Assembly (NCBI GenBank): GCA_050693165.1
Contig: JBOGVX010000072.1
Coordinates: 1 to 12,305, forward strand
Direction of reading: 5' to 3'
DNA length: 12,305 nucleotides
Origin: CAZKFH01 sp050693165
Lineage (GTDB): Bacteria; Actinomycetota; UBA4738; CALAEC01
The notes below the pieces were generated by a model. It did no database searches, had not been told where the DNA came from, and was given only the letters and a program-made list of their open reading frames with translations. Positions 1 to 5,785 of this stretch are shown piece by piece; position 1 is the first letter of the stretch, and every line of letters begins with the position of its first letter. A program made the translations under genes and the position numbers.

Positions 1-63
1 GAGGACATCGATCGCACGCTCGAGGCGATGGCAGCCTTGACGCGTTCCTCCTCCGCCACCTAA
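1..63 (+). CDS. 3' end of an unidentified gene (partial)
   Basis: The frame enters from outside the window and ends at TAA 61-63. Only 20 residues are visible, beginning EDIDRTLEAMAAL. An acidic-then-helical tail of this form is common at the C-terminus of PLP-dependent aminotransferase-fold enzymes, but it is too short to assign. The stop codon lies inside a short palindrome (54-70). Confidence 0.5.
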   Translation, partial: EDIDRTLEAMAALTRSSSAT

Positions 64-70
64 GGTGGCG
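54..70 (+). terminator. Hairpin spanning the stop codon of the partial gene
   Basis: CGCCACCT (54-61) and AGGTGGCG (63-70) are perfect 8-bp inverted repeats around a single base, and the TAA stop is in the centre. As RNA, about seven pairs would form with a three-base loop. No T-run follows, so a classical intrinsic terminator is not shown; it could be a weak terminator or a 3'-end stabiliser. Confidence 0.35.
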
Positions 71-157
71 AAGCCCAGCCACAACGAGCCCGGACCCGCG
101 ACGCCGCCCGGACATTCGTCCGCGACCCTCGTTCTCCGGGAGGGAGGAGCCTACGAC

Positions 158-811
158 ATGAGGTCTACTACCCAGCGAGCATCCGGCCTGGCCGCGACAG
201 TTGCTTTGACCCTGATTGTCATCGGCGCGATGAACGGGACGGCGTCGTCGTCGGCCCCGAGCGGGAAGGAAGTCGTGATCACCGACCCGGTCGATCCCGG
301 CCGCCAGGCAACCGTCGAGCCGAGCGGCGCCCTGAGGGTCGAGCAGCAGGGGACCGCCGACGTGAGCGTCACCAACACACCACTGGCTGTAAGCCAGCAG
401 GGTCCGTGGATGATCGGCGGGGACGTGCAGCTTGCGCCGGCGGAGCCGGTCAGGAAGACCGCCAACGGGGGGTTCGACAGCACGGAGAAGGTGGAGGCCA
501 TCGAGGTCTACACCGTCCCCGACGGGAAGAGTCTCGTGGTCGAGCACGCGTCCATCCTGGCCCTGCTTGGGGCAGGCAACCTGTACAGCGCCGAGCTCGA
601 GGACGGGTTCCCTTTCGGGAGCACGATCCATCACCTGGTGATCGCCGAGCAGGGCCAGGACGATCTGGGTCGAAGCGTCTGGACCGCGGGCGAGGACGTT
701 CGCTTCATGCTCGAGCCGGGCACCACTCTTTCAGCTACGGTTCGCCGGGACGCGGCTGGGGCCGGTTCGTTCGTCGAGGTCACGATCAGCGGCTATCTCG
801 TCGACGCCTGA
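158..811 (+). CDS. Secreted protein of unknown function
   Basis: This encodes 217 residues. The ATG at 158 is chosen because AGGGAGGAG (141-149) lies 8 nt upstream and because translation from here gives a clear signal peptide: basic MRSTTQR, then a hydrophobic run to about residue 25, with likely cleavage near TASSSA. The frame stays open upstream to 65, but that extension would bury the signal peptide behind about 31 polar residues. The mature protein has VEPSGALRVEQQG and DVSVTNTPLAVSQQG segments, then a C-terminal half rich in short beta-like stretches (VEAIEVYTVPDGKSLVVEHAS). It contains no cysteine and no catalytic motif I recognise. I infer an exported beta-rich protein. No family was identified. 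It ends just before the rpsA promoter, so it probably has its own transcript. Confidence 0.8.
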   Translation: MRSTTQRASGLAATVALTLIVIGAMNGTASSSAPSGKEVVITDPVDPGRQATVEPSGALRVEQQGTADVSVTNTPLAVSQQGPWMIGGDVQLAPAEPVRKTANGGFDSTEKVEAIEVYTVPDGKSLVVEHASILALLGAGNLYSAELEDGFPFGSTIHHLVIAEQGQDDLGRSVWTAGEDVRFMLEPGTTLSATVRRDAAGAGSFVEVTISGYLVDA

Positions 812-821
812 GTGCGAAGTA

Positions 822-851
822 TTGACGTTTATGCAGGTCGTCCCCTACCAT
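822..851 (+). promoter_or_regulatory. Candidate sigma-70-type promoter for rpsA
   Basis: TTGACG (822-827) and TACCAT (846-851) are separated by 18 bp. They match the -35 TTGACA and the actinobacterial -10 TANNNT pattern. Initiation would fall near 857-860, giving a leader of about 85-90 nt before the rpsA Shine-Dalgarno sequence. It lies just after the stop codon of the preceding gene, where a promoter for the rpsA-coaE-HAD group is expected. Confidence 0.6.
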
Positions 852-883
852 TGGGGTGCCCGGTAAGGCCTTTGCTTGTCCAC

Positions 884-903
884 CCCCGCGCAAACTTGCG
901 GGG
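884..903 (+). other. Hairpin in the rpsA leader
   Basis: CCCCGC (884-889) pairs perfectly with GCGGGG (898-903) across an 8-base loop. No T-run follows, so it is not a typical terminator. It sits between the predicted transcription start and the Shine-Dalgarno sequence. S1 controls its own translation through the mRNA leader in E. coli, but no shared structure is shown here. Confidence 0.4.
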
Positions 904-928
904 ACGCGTATGCGGAGAGCCGACCGGC

Positions 929-944
929 AGAAGGAGTGATGTAG
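929..944 (+). promoter_or_regulatory. rpsA ribosome-binding site overlapping a start-stop mini-ORF
   Basis: AGAAGGAG (929-936) is a strong Shine-Dalgarno match. It runs into GTG ATG TAG (936-944), a two-codon frame that is not the S1 frame. Either this is a genuine minimal upstream ORF, or a base is missing or changed here: one extra G after position 941 would give ATG GTA GAC in frame with S1. Confidence 0.5.
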
Positions 945-946
945 AC

Positions 947-2317
947 ATAGACACCGCAGACGGCACAACCAGCACGGTAGAACGAGACCTGACGCCCGAG
1001 GAGCTCCCCGCAGCGATCGAGGCGTCCATGAAGGACTTCAACGACGGCGACCTCGTTGCCGGCAAGATCGTCCGGATCGATCGCGACGAGGTGCTGCTCG
1101 ACATCGGCTACAAGTCGGAAGGCGTCATCCCGGCCAAGGAGCTGTCGATCCGCCACGACGCCGACCCGAACGAGATCGTCAAGGTCGGCGACGAGATCGA
1201 GGCCCTGGTCCTTCAGAAAGAGGACAAGGAGGGCCGCCTCATCCTCTCCAAGAAGCGCGCGCAGTACGAGCGCGCTTGGGGAAAGATCGAGGAGATCATG
1301 ACCGCGGGCGGAACGATCAAGGGGCCCGTCATCGAGGTCGTGAAGGGCGGTCTGATCCTCGACATAGGGCTGCGTGGCTTCCTGCCCGCGTCGCTCGTCG
1401 AGCTCCGGCGCGTGCGTGATCTCCATCCGTATGTCGGCCAGGAGCTCGAGTGCAAGATCATCGAGCTCGACCGCAATCGCAACAACGTCGTCCTGTCGCG
1501 CAGGTCCTTCCTCGAGGAGTCGCAGAGCGAGGACCGCAAGAAGTTCCTCGAAGGCCTGGAGAAGGGCGAGCGGCGTAAGGGGACGGTTTCCTCGATCGTC
1601 AACTTCGGTGCCTTCGTCGATCTCGGCGGCGTGGACGGCCTGGTGCACGTCTCCGAGCTTTCGTGGCGCCATGTCGAGCACCCCAGCGAGGTTGTCGCCG
1701 TGGGACAGGAGGTCGACGTCGAGGTTCTGGACGTGGACATGGAGCGCGAGCGCGTCTCGCTCTCGCTCAAGGCCACCCAGGCCGACCCCTGGAAGGAGTT
1801 CGAGAGCGGGACCAAGCCCGGGCAAGTGATCGATGGCGAGGTCACCAAGATCGTTCCGTTCGGCGCTTTCGTGCGTGTGGCGCAAGGCATCGAGGGCCTG
1901 GTGCACATCTCCAAGCTCTCCGAGGAGCACGTCGAGACCGCGGACGAGGTGGTCCAGGTGGGGGAGAAGGTGCGCGTCAAGGTCGAGGACGTGGACGTCT
2001 CTCGCCGCAGGGTCTCTTTGTCGATGCGGAGTGTTGACGACGGCGGGGTCTCTGAGCCCGAGATCTCGGCCGAGGTCGCGCCTGAGGAGGCCGCTCCCGC
2101 CGCGGAGACCGAACCTCAGCCGGAACCAGAGCCCCAGCCTGAGCCCACGCCACTGCCGGAGCCCGAGACCGAGCCGGAACCGGCTGCCGAGGCAGCGACC
2201 GAAGGCCTCGCTGAGGTCGAGCCCGAGCCCGAAGCGGAAGCCACGGAAGAGGAAGAGGGCGACGTCTCCCTCGAGTCCATAGTCGCCGACCTCAAGCGGC
2301 GCGAAGGCCGCGGATAG
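947..2317 (+). CDS. rpsA: 30S ribosomal protein S1
   Basis: S1 binds mRNA at the 30S subunit and helps it load. From codon 947 the protein has 456 residues with four S1/OB-fold RNA-binding domains at about 34-104, 121-188, 206-277 and 291-363. Examples are GYKSEGVIPAKELS in the first and NFGAFVDLGGVDGLVHVSELS in the third. Four domains are usual for Actinomycetota. The last 90 residues are a Pro/Glu-rich low-complexity tail. The start is uncertain. A strong Shine-Dalgarno sequence (AAGGAG, 931-936) is followed in frame by GTA (941) and ATA (947), with no ATG, GTG or TTG until ATG 1028 (GAGG 5 nt upstream), which would still keep all four domains. The frame is open from GTG 812, but that would translate the promoter and leader. 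I place the start at 947 by comparison with the usual S1 N-terminus of about 30 residues before FNDGD. The product is certain; the first codon is not. Confidence 0.95.
   Translation: MDTADGTTSTVERDLTPEELPAAIEASMKDFNDGDLVAGKIVRIDRDEVLLDIGYKSEGVIPAKELSIRHDADPNEIVKVGDEIEALVLQKEDKEGRLILSKKRAQYERAWGKIEEIMTAGGTIKGPVIEVVKGGLILDIGLRGFLPASLVELRRVRDLHPYVGQELECKIIELDRNRNNVVLSRRSFLEESQSEDRKKFLEGLEKGERRKGTVSSIVNFGAFVDLGGVDGLVHVSELSWRHVEHPSEVVAVGQEVDVEVLDVDMERERVSLSLKATQADPWKEFESGTKPGQVIDGEVTKIVPFGAFVRVAQGIEGLVHISKLSEEHVETADEVVQVGEKVRVKVEDVDVSRRRVSLSMRSVDDGGVSEPEISAEVAPEEAAPAAETEPQPEPEPQPEPTPLPEPETEPEPAAEAATEGLAEVEPEPEAEATEEEEGDVSLESIVADLKRREGRG
2107..2250 (+). repeat. Pro/Glu-rich low-complexity coding repeat in the S1 tail
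   Basis: The S1 C-terminal tail is built from imperfect PEPE/QPEP units encoded by repeating GAGCC, GAACC and CAGCC blocks. It lies after the fourth S1 domain and before a short conserved-looking end, SLESIVADLKRR. Acidic, extended tails are common in actinobacterial S1. Repeats of this type can change length by slippage. Confidence 0.6.
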
Positions 2318-2330
2318 CGCCCGCGGGCGC
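2317..2330 (+). other. Perfect 14-bp palindrome between rpsA and coaE
   Basis: GCGCCCGCGGGCGC is fully self-complementary. It starts on the last base of the rpsA stop codon and ends 5 nt before the coaE start. It occupies the place where a Shine-Dalgarno sequence would be, and none is visible there. Confidence 0.45.
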
Positions 2331-2335
2331 CTGCC

Positions 2336-2938
2336 TTGATCCTCGTCGGGCTGACCGGCGGCATCGGAAGCGGCAAGACCACCGTCGCTCGCATGCTCCA
2401 GGAGCGCGGGGCGGTCGTGGTCGATGCCGACGAGCTGGCTCGCGATGCCCTCGAGCCCGGAACCAGGGCCTTCAAGCACGTTTGTGACCTGTTCGGCGAC
2501 GAGATCCTCCAGGACGACGGACGGATCGACAGGGCCGCCCTTGCCGATGTCGTCTTCGCCGACGAGGAGAAGCGACGAGCGCTCGAGTCGATCACCCACC
2601 CCGAGGTGTTCCGCCTACTGGCTGGGGCGGTGGAGATGCACAGAGACACGTCAGCCGTGGTCGTCTTCGATGCCCCTCTGATCATCGAGACCGGTTTCCA
2701 CGAGGCGGTCGACGTCCTCGTCGTGGTGACCGCTCCCGTCGAGCAGGCCATCGAGCGCGTCCATCGGGACCGGGGCATGACCCCCGCCGAGGCCTCGGTC
2801 CGGATCGCGGCTCAGGCCGATCCACAAGCCCGAAAAGAGGCCGCCGACATGGTCATCGACAACTCGGGCGACCTCGCGTCGCTCGAGAAGAAGGTGGACG
2901 AGCTCTGGGCAGATCTCGCCGCGAGGGCCGGAGGATGA
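2336..2938 (+). CDS. coaE: Dephospho-CoA kinase
   Basis: This enzyme performs the last step of coenzyme A synthesis, phosphorylating the 3'-hydroxyl of dephospho-CoA with ATP in the cytoplasm. The 200-residue length is normal. The Walker A loop is GGIGSGKT (8-15), followed by VVDADELARDALEPG, the family's conserved substrate region, and later the ALESITHPEVF and VFDAPLIIETG segments of the CoaE fold. The C-terminus has RIAAQ and MVIDNSGDL, also typical. The start is TTG 2336. The frame upstream holds only six codons after the rpsA stop, so there is no earlier choice, and no good Shine-Dalgarno sequence is seen. Translation probably depends on ribosomes finishing rpsA, and rpsA-coaE order is common in Actinomycetota. 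The stop overlaps the next gene by 4 bp (ATGA). Confidence 0.95.
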   Translation: MILVGLTGGIGSGKTTVARMLQERGAVVVDADELARDALEPGTRAFKHVCDLFGDEILQDDGRIDRAALADVVFADEEKRRALESITHPEVFRLLAGAVEMHRDTSAVVVFDAPLIIETGFHEAVDVLVVVTAPVEQAIERVHRDRGMTPAEASVRIAAQADPQARKEAADMVIDNSGDLASLEKKVDELWADLAARAGG

Positions 2939-3651
2939 ACGTCAAGGCGGTCTTCTTCGACGCGGGCGAGACACTCGTCTACCCGCACCCCTCCTTCGTC
3001 GAGCTGTTTGCCGAGGTCCTCTGGGAGCAGGGACACCGTGTGGATCCCGAGGATCTCCAGGAGCTGGTCCATGCCTCCTCGGAGAGGTTCAACGAGCTGA
3101 TGCGCTCGGAGAAAGCCCTCAACTGGTCCACCTCTCCTGAACGGTCCCGCGCGCTCTGGGACATCGTCTACCGGATGTTCCTGGCGGAGACGGACATCGC
3201 CGAAGCCGAGCATGCCGGCCTCGTGGAGGCGCTGTACGAGCGGTTCCGCAGCATCGCCTCCTATCGGCTTTATCCCGACGCGATTCCGACGCTCGAGCGC
3301 CTGCAGAAGGCGGGCGTGACGCTCGGCCTGATCTCGAACTTCGAGGACTGGCTGGAGCAGCTCCTGGAGACGCTCGAGGTGAGCCCGTTCCTGGAAGTCA
3401 GCGTCATCTCGGGGATCGAGGGTGTCGAGAAGCCTGACGCGAGGATCTTCGAGATCGCGCTGGAGCGTGCCGGCGCCGACGCGGCGGCGTCCGTCTACGT
3501 CGGCGACAACCCGATCTTCGACGCCGAGGCCGCCCGACAGGCCGGAATGATCCCGGTTCTGATCGATCGAAGAGACAGACACTCGGATGTCGACGTCATC
3601 CGGATCAGCTCGCTGGAGGAACTTCCCGGGGCCATCGGCTTACCTGTTTGA
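2935..3651 (+). CDS. HAD-superfamily hydrolase
   Basis: The 238-residue protein has all four HAD motifs. Motif I is FFDAGETL with nucleophile Asp9, motif II is LISNF (Ser124-Asn125), motif III is Lys156 in VEKPDARIF, and motif IV is VYVGDNPIFDAEAARQAG (Asp181, Asp186). An alpha-helical cap lies between motifs I and II (about residues 17-105), so it is a subfamily I member. The residue two after the nucleophile is Gly11 where phosphatases usually have Asp, as in HDHD3-like and some dehalogenase-like members, so simple phosphatase activity should not be assumed. The ATG overlaps the coaE stop (ATGA), with GGAGG directly upstream, which indicates translational coupling. The substrate is unknown. 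Confidence 0.88.
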   Translation: MNVKAVFFDAGETLVYPHPSFVELFAEVLWEQGHRVDPEDLQELVHASSERFNELMRSEKALNWSTSPERSRALWDIVYRMFLAETDIAEAEHAGLVEALYERFRSIASYRLYPDAIPTLERLQKAGVTLGLISNFEDWLEQLLETLEVSPFLEVSVISGIEGVEKPDARIFEIALERAGADAAASVYVGDNPIFDAEAARQAGMIPVLIDRRDRHSDVDVIRISSLEELPGAIGLPV

Positions 3652-3656
3652 CAGGT
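3642..3656 (+). terminator. Short palindrome at the HAD stop codon
   Basis: ACCTGT (3642-3647) and ACAGGT (3651-3656) are perfect inverted repeats around TTG, and the TGA stop (3649-3651) lies in the loop. There is no T-run. It may mark the 3' end of the rpsA-coaE-HAD transcript, but a working terminator is not shown. It also contains a perfect TTGACA (3648-3653) with no convincing -10 at the right distance. Confidence 0.3.
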
Positions 3657-3679
3657 TCGCGAGTCTCGACCCCCGAACT

Positions 3680-3695
3680 TTGTGCGAACGCACAA
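3680..3695 (+). promoter_or_regulatory. Operator-like palindrome upstream of the secreted-protein leader
   Basis: TTGTGCG AA CGCACAA is a perfect 7-bp inverted repeat around AA. Its core TGTG-N6-CACA resembles a CRP/FNR-family site (TGTGA-N6-TCACA). TAGATATAC (3696-3704), directly downstream, could supply a -10 element. I infer a regulator-binding site for the 3808 gene. As RNA it would form a stem closed by GAAC. Confidence 0.45.
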
Positions 3696-3701
3696 TAGAT
3701 A

Positions 3702-3781
3702 TACGGCGTTCGACGTGGAAATACAGTTGCTACTCAGGGCAGAATGCTGTCTGCCCAGCCGCCGTGGAAATACCCGGTGGC
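3702..3781 (+). ncRNA. Candidate structured 5' leader with repeated loop motif
   Basis: Three hairpins can be drawn in a row. HP1 pairs 3711-3714 with 3726-3729, HP2 pairs GGGCAG 3737-3742 with CTGCCC 3751-3756, and HP3 pairs 3758-3764 with 3775-3781. CGTGGAAATAC occurs twice (3714-3724 and 3763-3773), and most of it falls in the loops of HP1 and HP3. The strand 3760-3766 can instead pair with 3702-3708, which would exclude HP3. The element ends 11 nt before the Shine-Dalgarno sequence of the next gene. Mutually exclusive stems plus a repeated loop are features of regulatory leaders. I do not recognise a known riboswitch class. Confidence 0.4.
3714..3773 (+). repeat. 11-bp direct repeat CGTGGAAATAC, two copies
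   Basis: The copies are at 3714-3724 and 3763-3773, starting 49 bp apart, with no mismatch. They fall in the leader of the small secreted protein. They could act as DNA (paired binding sites) or as RNA (repeated hairpin loops). Confidence 0.7.
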
Positions 3782-3807
3782 TTGTTTATTGAAAGGAGCG
3801 CCCGTCG

Positions 3808-4371
3808 ATGAGGAAGATCCTCACCGCATTTGCAGCGCTTGGGCTGGTTGCAGCCCTTGGCTTCGCCGGCCCCACCTTCGGTGCGACCAAGAACCATGGT
3901 GCATCTGACACCGGTTGTACAGACAACGGCAACATCGAGACGTCCCCGACGGTCCTGTGGCCGCCGAACCACAAGGACGTCACGATCACCTTCAACTACA
4001 CCGATGATGACGGGGCTGCGAACCTCGAGATCTTCATGAACCCGCACAACGAGATCATCGGAGGCGAAGAGATCAACGGCACCGGCAACACGCCCGCCGC
4101 TACCGACTCGACGCCTGGCGCCGCGATGGACGGCGGTACGACCGACACCAACTCGACGGACGGTGAGGTCGGAGTCCAGACCACCGCTCGCGCCGAGCGC
4201 TCCGGCCACAAGAACGACGACGGTGGCCGCGTGTACGAGTTCGACTACAGGTGCGAGGACGACAGCGGCGACAGCGAGGAGAGCAGCATGACGACCGAGG
4301 GAGATGGCATCCTCGTGTTCGTTCCTCACGACTGCCGAGGTGGTTCCAAGACTGGCGCCTGCCACAACTAA
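3808..4371 (+). CDS. Small secreted protein with one HYR-like beta-sandwich domain
   Basis: The ATG at 3808 has AAAGGAG (3792-3798) 9 nt upstream. The 187-residue product starts with a clear signal peptide (MRKIL, a hydrophobic core to about residue 24, likely cleavage after FGA at 26). The mature part has the signature LWPPNHKDVTITFNYTDDDG (50-69) and ends with GRVYEFDYRCEDDSGDS and FVPHDCRGG. WPPNHK at the start and VPHD at the end bracket a HYR/Ig-like domain often found as tandem units in large bacterial surface proteins; here a single copy stands alone. Cys37, Cys149, Cys176 and Cys185 could form two disulfides. The middle (about 80-140) is Thr/Asp/Gly-rich and probably flexible. The role is unknown; a cell-surface or extracellular protein is inferred. 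The structured leader suggests regulated expression. Confidence 0.85.
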   Translation: MRKILTAFAALGLVAALGFAGPTFGATKNHGASDTGCTDNGNIETSPTVLWPPNHKDVTITFNYTDDDGAANLEIFMNPHNEIIGGEEINGTGNTPAATDSTPGAAMDGGTTDTNSTDGEVGVQTTARAERSGHKNDDGGRVYEFDYRCEDDSGDSEESSMTTEGDGILVFVPHDCRGGSKTGACHN

Positions 4372-4392
4372 GCTCCAAGAACACGGATCAGT

Positions 4393-4422
4393 TAGAGGGC
4401 CCGGCGATTGCCGGGCCCTCTA
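4393..4422 (+). terminator. Strong GC-rich hairpin after the HYR-like protein gene
   Basis: A perfect 13-bp stem, TAGAGGGCCCGGC with GCCGGGCCCTCTA, closes a GATT loop. It begins 21 nt after the stop codon. Only ACCTTTG follows, so the U-run is poor, but L-shaped terminators without a U-run are common in high-GC actinobacteria. It separates the 3808 gene from the lipoprotein gene. Confidence 0.75.
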
Positions 4423-4448
4423 CCTTTGAGGAGATGGGACACTCAGTG

Positions 4449-5219
4449 ATGCTTTCAAGTCGGATCGCCTGGATCCTGATTGCGCTGCTGCTGCTGCCTG
4501 CGTGTGCGTCGCCACTGGGCGAGGAAGCGGCCGCGCCCACCGGCCTTCCCCAGGACCTCGGCGTCCCCGCTACGGTCCAGCCAGCCCCTTCTCCGACGGA
4601 CGATACGACGAAGGGTGGAAAACGGCATCGGGGCAAGCCGGAAGCGGAGCAGGAACAGGAAGCCTTCCCGAAGTCCAAGAAGGGCGGCAAAACAAAGGGC
4701 GGGGGCGGAGATGGCGTGAAGCAGCCGAAGCCCGAGGACGCCGGGACTTTCACCGGCACAGGCTCTGTGGCCGACCCGAGCGGCGACGCGGGCCTGCAGG
4801 CGCCCGCATACGCCGACTTCACGAACATCCTCGTCGAGAGCGACGCCCAGAGCGCCAGGGTAACCGTCGACATGGCCGGCTCTCTCCCCGAGAGGCTTGT
4901 CGAGGGAGAGGTCGAAGGAGTCGGGGTCGACCTGATCCGCGGCAAGTACGACAGCAAGGACGACTACCAGGTGTTCGCCTCGGGGAATGCCGACGGTTGG
5001 TTCGGCTACCTCTACGCCCCCGACGGATTCACCAGATACAAGGGGTCTTTCGAGGTAAGTGGGAATCGCCTCGTGTTCACGGTTCCCTGGAGCGAATTGG
5101 GGGGCGAGCGAGGTGGGACGTTCACCGCGTTCTGCGACTGGTCGGGGCCCGGCACGATCGCCGTGAACCCTACGGGCTCGGATTTCGCGCCAGATTCTGG
5201 CGAGGCCACCTTCGGCTGA
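4449..5219 (+). CDS. Predicted lipoprotein with a Lys/Gly-rich linker
   Basis: This encodes 256 residues from ATG 4449. The N-terminus MLSSRIAWILIALLLLPAC is a lipoprotein signal peptide with lipidation at Cys19; Pro at -2 is slightly off consensus. GAGGAG (4428-4433) is 15 nt upstream of 4449, 12 nt before GTG 4446 and directly against ATG 4434, so the exact start is open; all three keep the signal. Residues about 50-95 form a charged linker rich in Lys, Gly and Glu (KKGGKTKGGGG), likely to span the cell wall. The C-terminal part (about 100-256) is beta-rich and opens GSVADPSGDAG, followed by YADFTNILVES and later FTVPWSELGG, which recalls carbohydrate-binding, CBM9/DOMON-like sandwich domains. 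That link is by general pattern only. Function unknown. Confidence 0.82.
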   Translation: MLSSRIAWILIALLLLPACASPLGEEAAAPTGLPQDLGVPATVQPAPSPTDDTTKGGKRHRGKPEAEQEQEAFPKSKKGGKTKGGGGDGVKQPKPEDAGTFTGTGSVADPSGDAGLQAPAYADFTNILVESDAQSARVTVDMAGSLPERLVEGEVEGVGVDLIRGKYDSKDDYQVFASGNADGWFGYLYAPDGFTRYKGSFEVSGNRLVFTVPWSELGGERGGTFTAFCDWSGPGTIAVNPTGSDFAPDSGEATFG

Positions 5220-5223
5220 AAAC

Positions 5224-5260
5224 CAGGCTGACCTTGCAGAGCCGGCCGTCAGCCTGATTT
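5224..5260 (+). terminator. Terminator-like hairpin after the lipoprotein gene
   Basis: CAGGCTGAC (5224-5232) and GTCAGCCTG (5248-5256) are a perfect 9-bp inverted repeat with a 15-nt loop, followed by ATTT. It starts 4 nt after the stop codon. The short T-run makes this a plausible but weak intrinsic terminator, and it also lies just ahead of the cupin gene. Confidence 0.55.
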
Positions 5261-5269
5261 CATGGGTGC

Positions 5270-5785
5270 ATGACTAGAGGCGTAGGCCATCTCGACGAGG
5301 TCCTCGAGAACCTCGGGGTCTTCCGGGCAGCGGCGGACGAGCTCATACAGCTCTGCCCCTCGGGCTTCCGGAGGATCCCCATCTCTCAGGGCGACGAGTA
5401 CTACTTCTCGATACAGGCGCTGGCCCCGGACCAGGTGGCGTACGCGCACACCCACCCCGACTCGGAGGAGTGGACGGTCGTCCTCAATGGCAAGGGCGAG
5501 GCCCTGATCCACGGCGAGCTGCCCATCGAGCCGGGCTCGATCGTCGGCCGGGCGGCCGCCCATCCACACGGCTTCCGCTCCGGCGCCGACGGGCTGACGC
5601 TCCTATCGATCCAGGTCCCGCGGCCGGGGGAGAACTCCACGACTTGGGACGAGCCCGGGACCACCACCGACCCGATCGAGTGCGACGGAGGCGGCAGGTG
5701 CCGCAGGTGTCCGCGCTGCGGCGGTCACGCGGCCGAGGTCAAGCGCGAGCTGTTCGAGTGCGAGAACTGCACTCTCGAGATCTGA
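5270..5785 (+). CDS. Cupin-domain protein with C-terminal zinc ribbon
   Basis: The 171-residue protein has a cupin barrel at about 45-118. Motif 1 is AHTHPDSEEWTVVLNGKG, with His60, His62 and Glu66 or Glu67 as likely metal ligands; motif 2 is PGSIVGRAAAHPHGF, with His98 or His100. A C-terminal zinc ribbon follows, with Cys147-x2-Cys150 and Cys164-x2-Cys167 and an extra Cys144. Cupins are metal-binding barrels used in many enzymes and sensors. A zinc ribbon at the end suggests a nucleic-acid or protein contact, or redox/metal sensing. The ATG at 5270 lacks a clear Shine-Dalgarno sequence. A three-codon frame, ATG GGT GCA TGA (5262-5273), overlaps the start and might allow re-initiation. The last 47 bp overlap the convergent - strand gene. 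Substrate unknown. Confidence 0.85.
   Translation: MTRGVGHLDEVLENLGVFRAAADELIQLCPSGFRRIPISQGDEYYFSIQALAPDQVAYAHTHPDSEEWTVVLNGKGEALIHGELPIEPGSIVGRAAAHPHGFRSGADGLTLLSIQVPRPGENSTTWDEPGTTTDPIECDGGGRCRRCPRCGGHAAEVKRELFECENCTLEI

Noticed and set aside
812..946. Upstream extension of rpsA from GTG 812
   Set aside because: It would translate the promoter and leader hairpin, has no Shine-Dalgarno sequence, and gives residues unlike any S1 N-terminus.
845..2599. A 584-residue open frame on the - strand opposite rpsA and coaE
   Set aside because: It is an antisense shadow of high-GC coding DNA. It has Leu/Asp/Val-rich low-information sequence, no recognisable domain, and lies opposite certain genes.
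3680..3695. LexA/SOS box
   Set aside because: The actinobacterial box is CGAAC-N4-GTTCG. Here only one CGAAC is present, and the symmetry is that of TGTG-N6-CACA.
3700..3730. tRNA-like GTTCGA segment
   Set aside because: No acceptor stem, anticodon arm or matching D-arm can be drawn around it.
3711..3781. CsrA binding sites (GGA in hairpin loops)
   Set aside because: The loops do contain GGA, but CsrA is generally absent from Actinomycetota and the sites are not near-consensus around the Shine-Dalgarno sequence.
3702..3800. Cyclic di-GMP (GEMM) riboswitch
   Set aside because: The conserved GACGCAAAGCC-type core and the receptor motif are not present.
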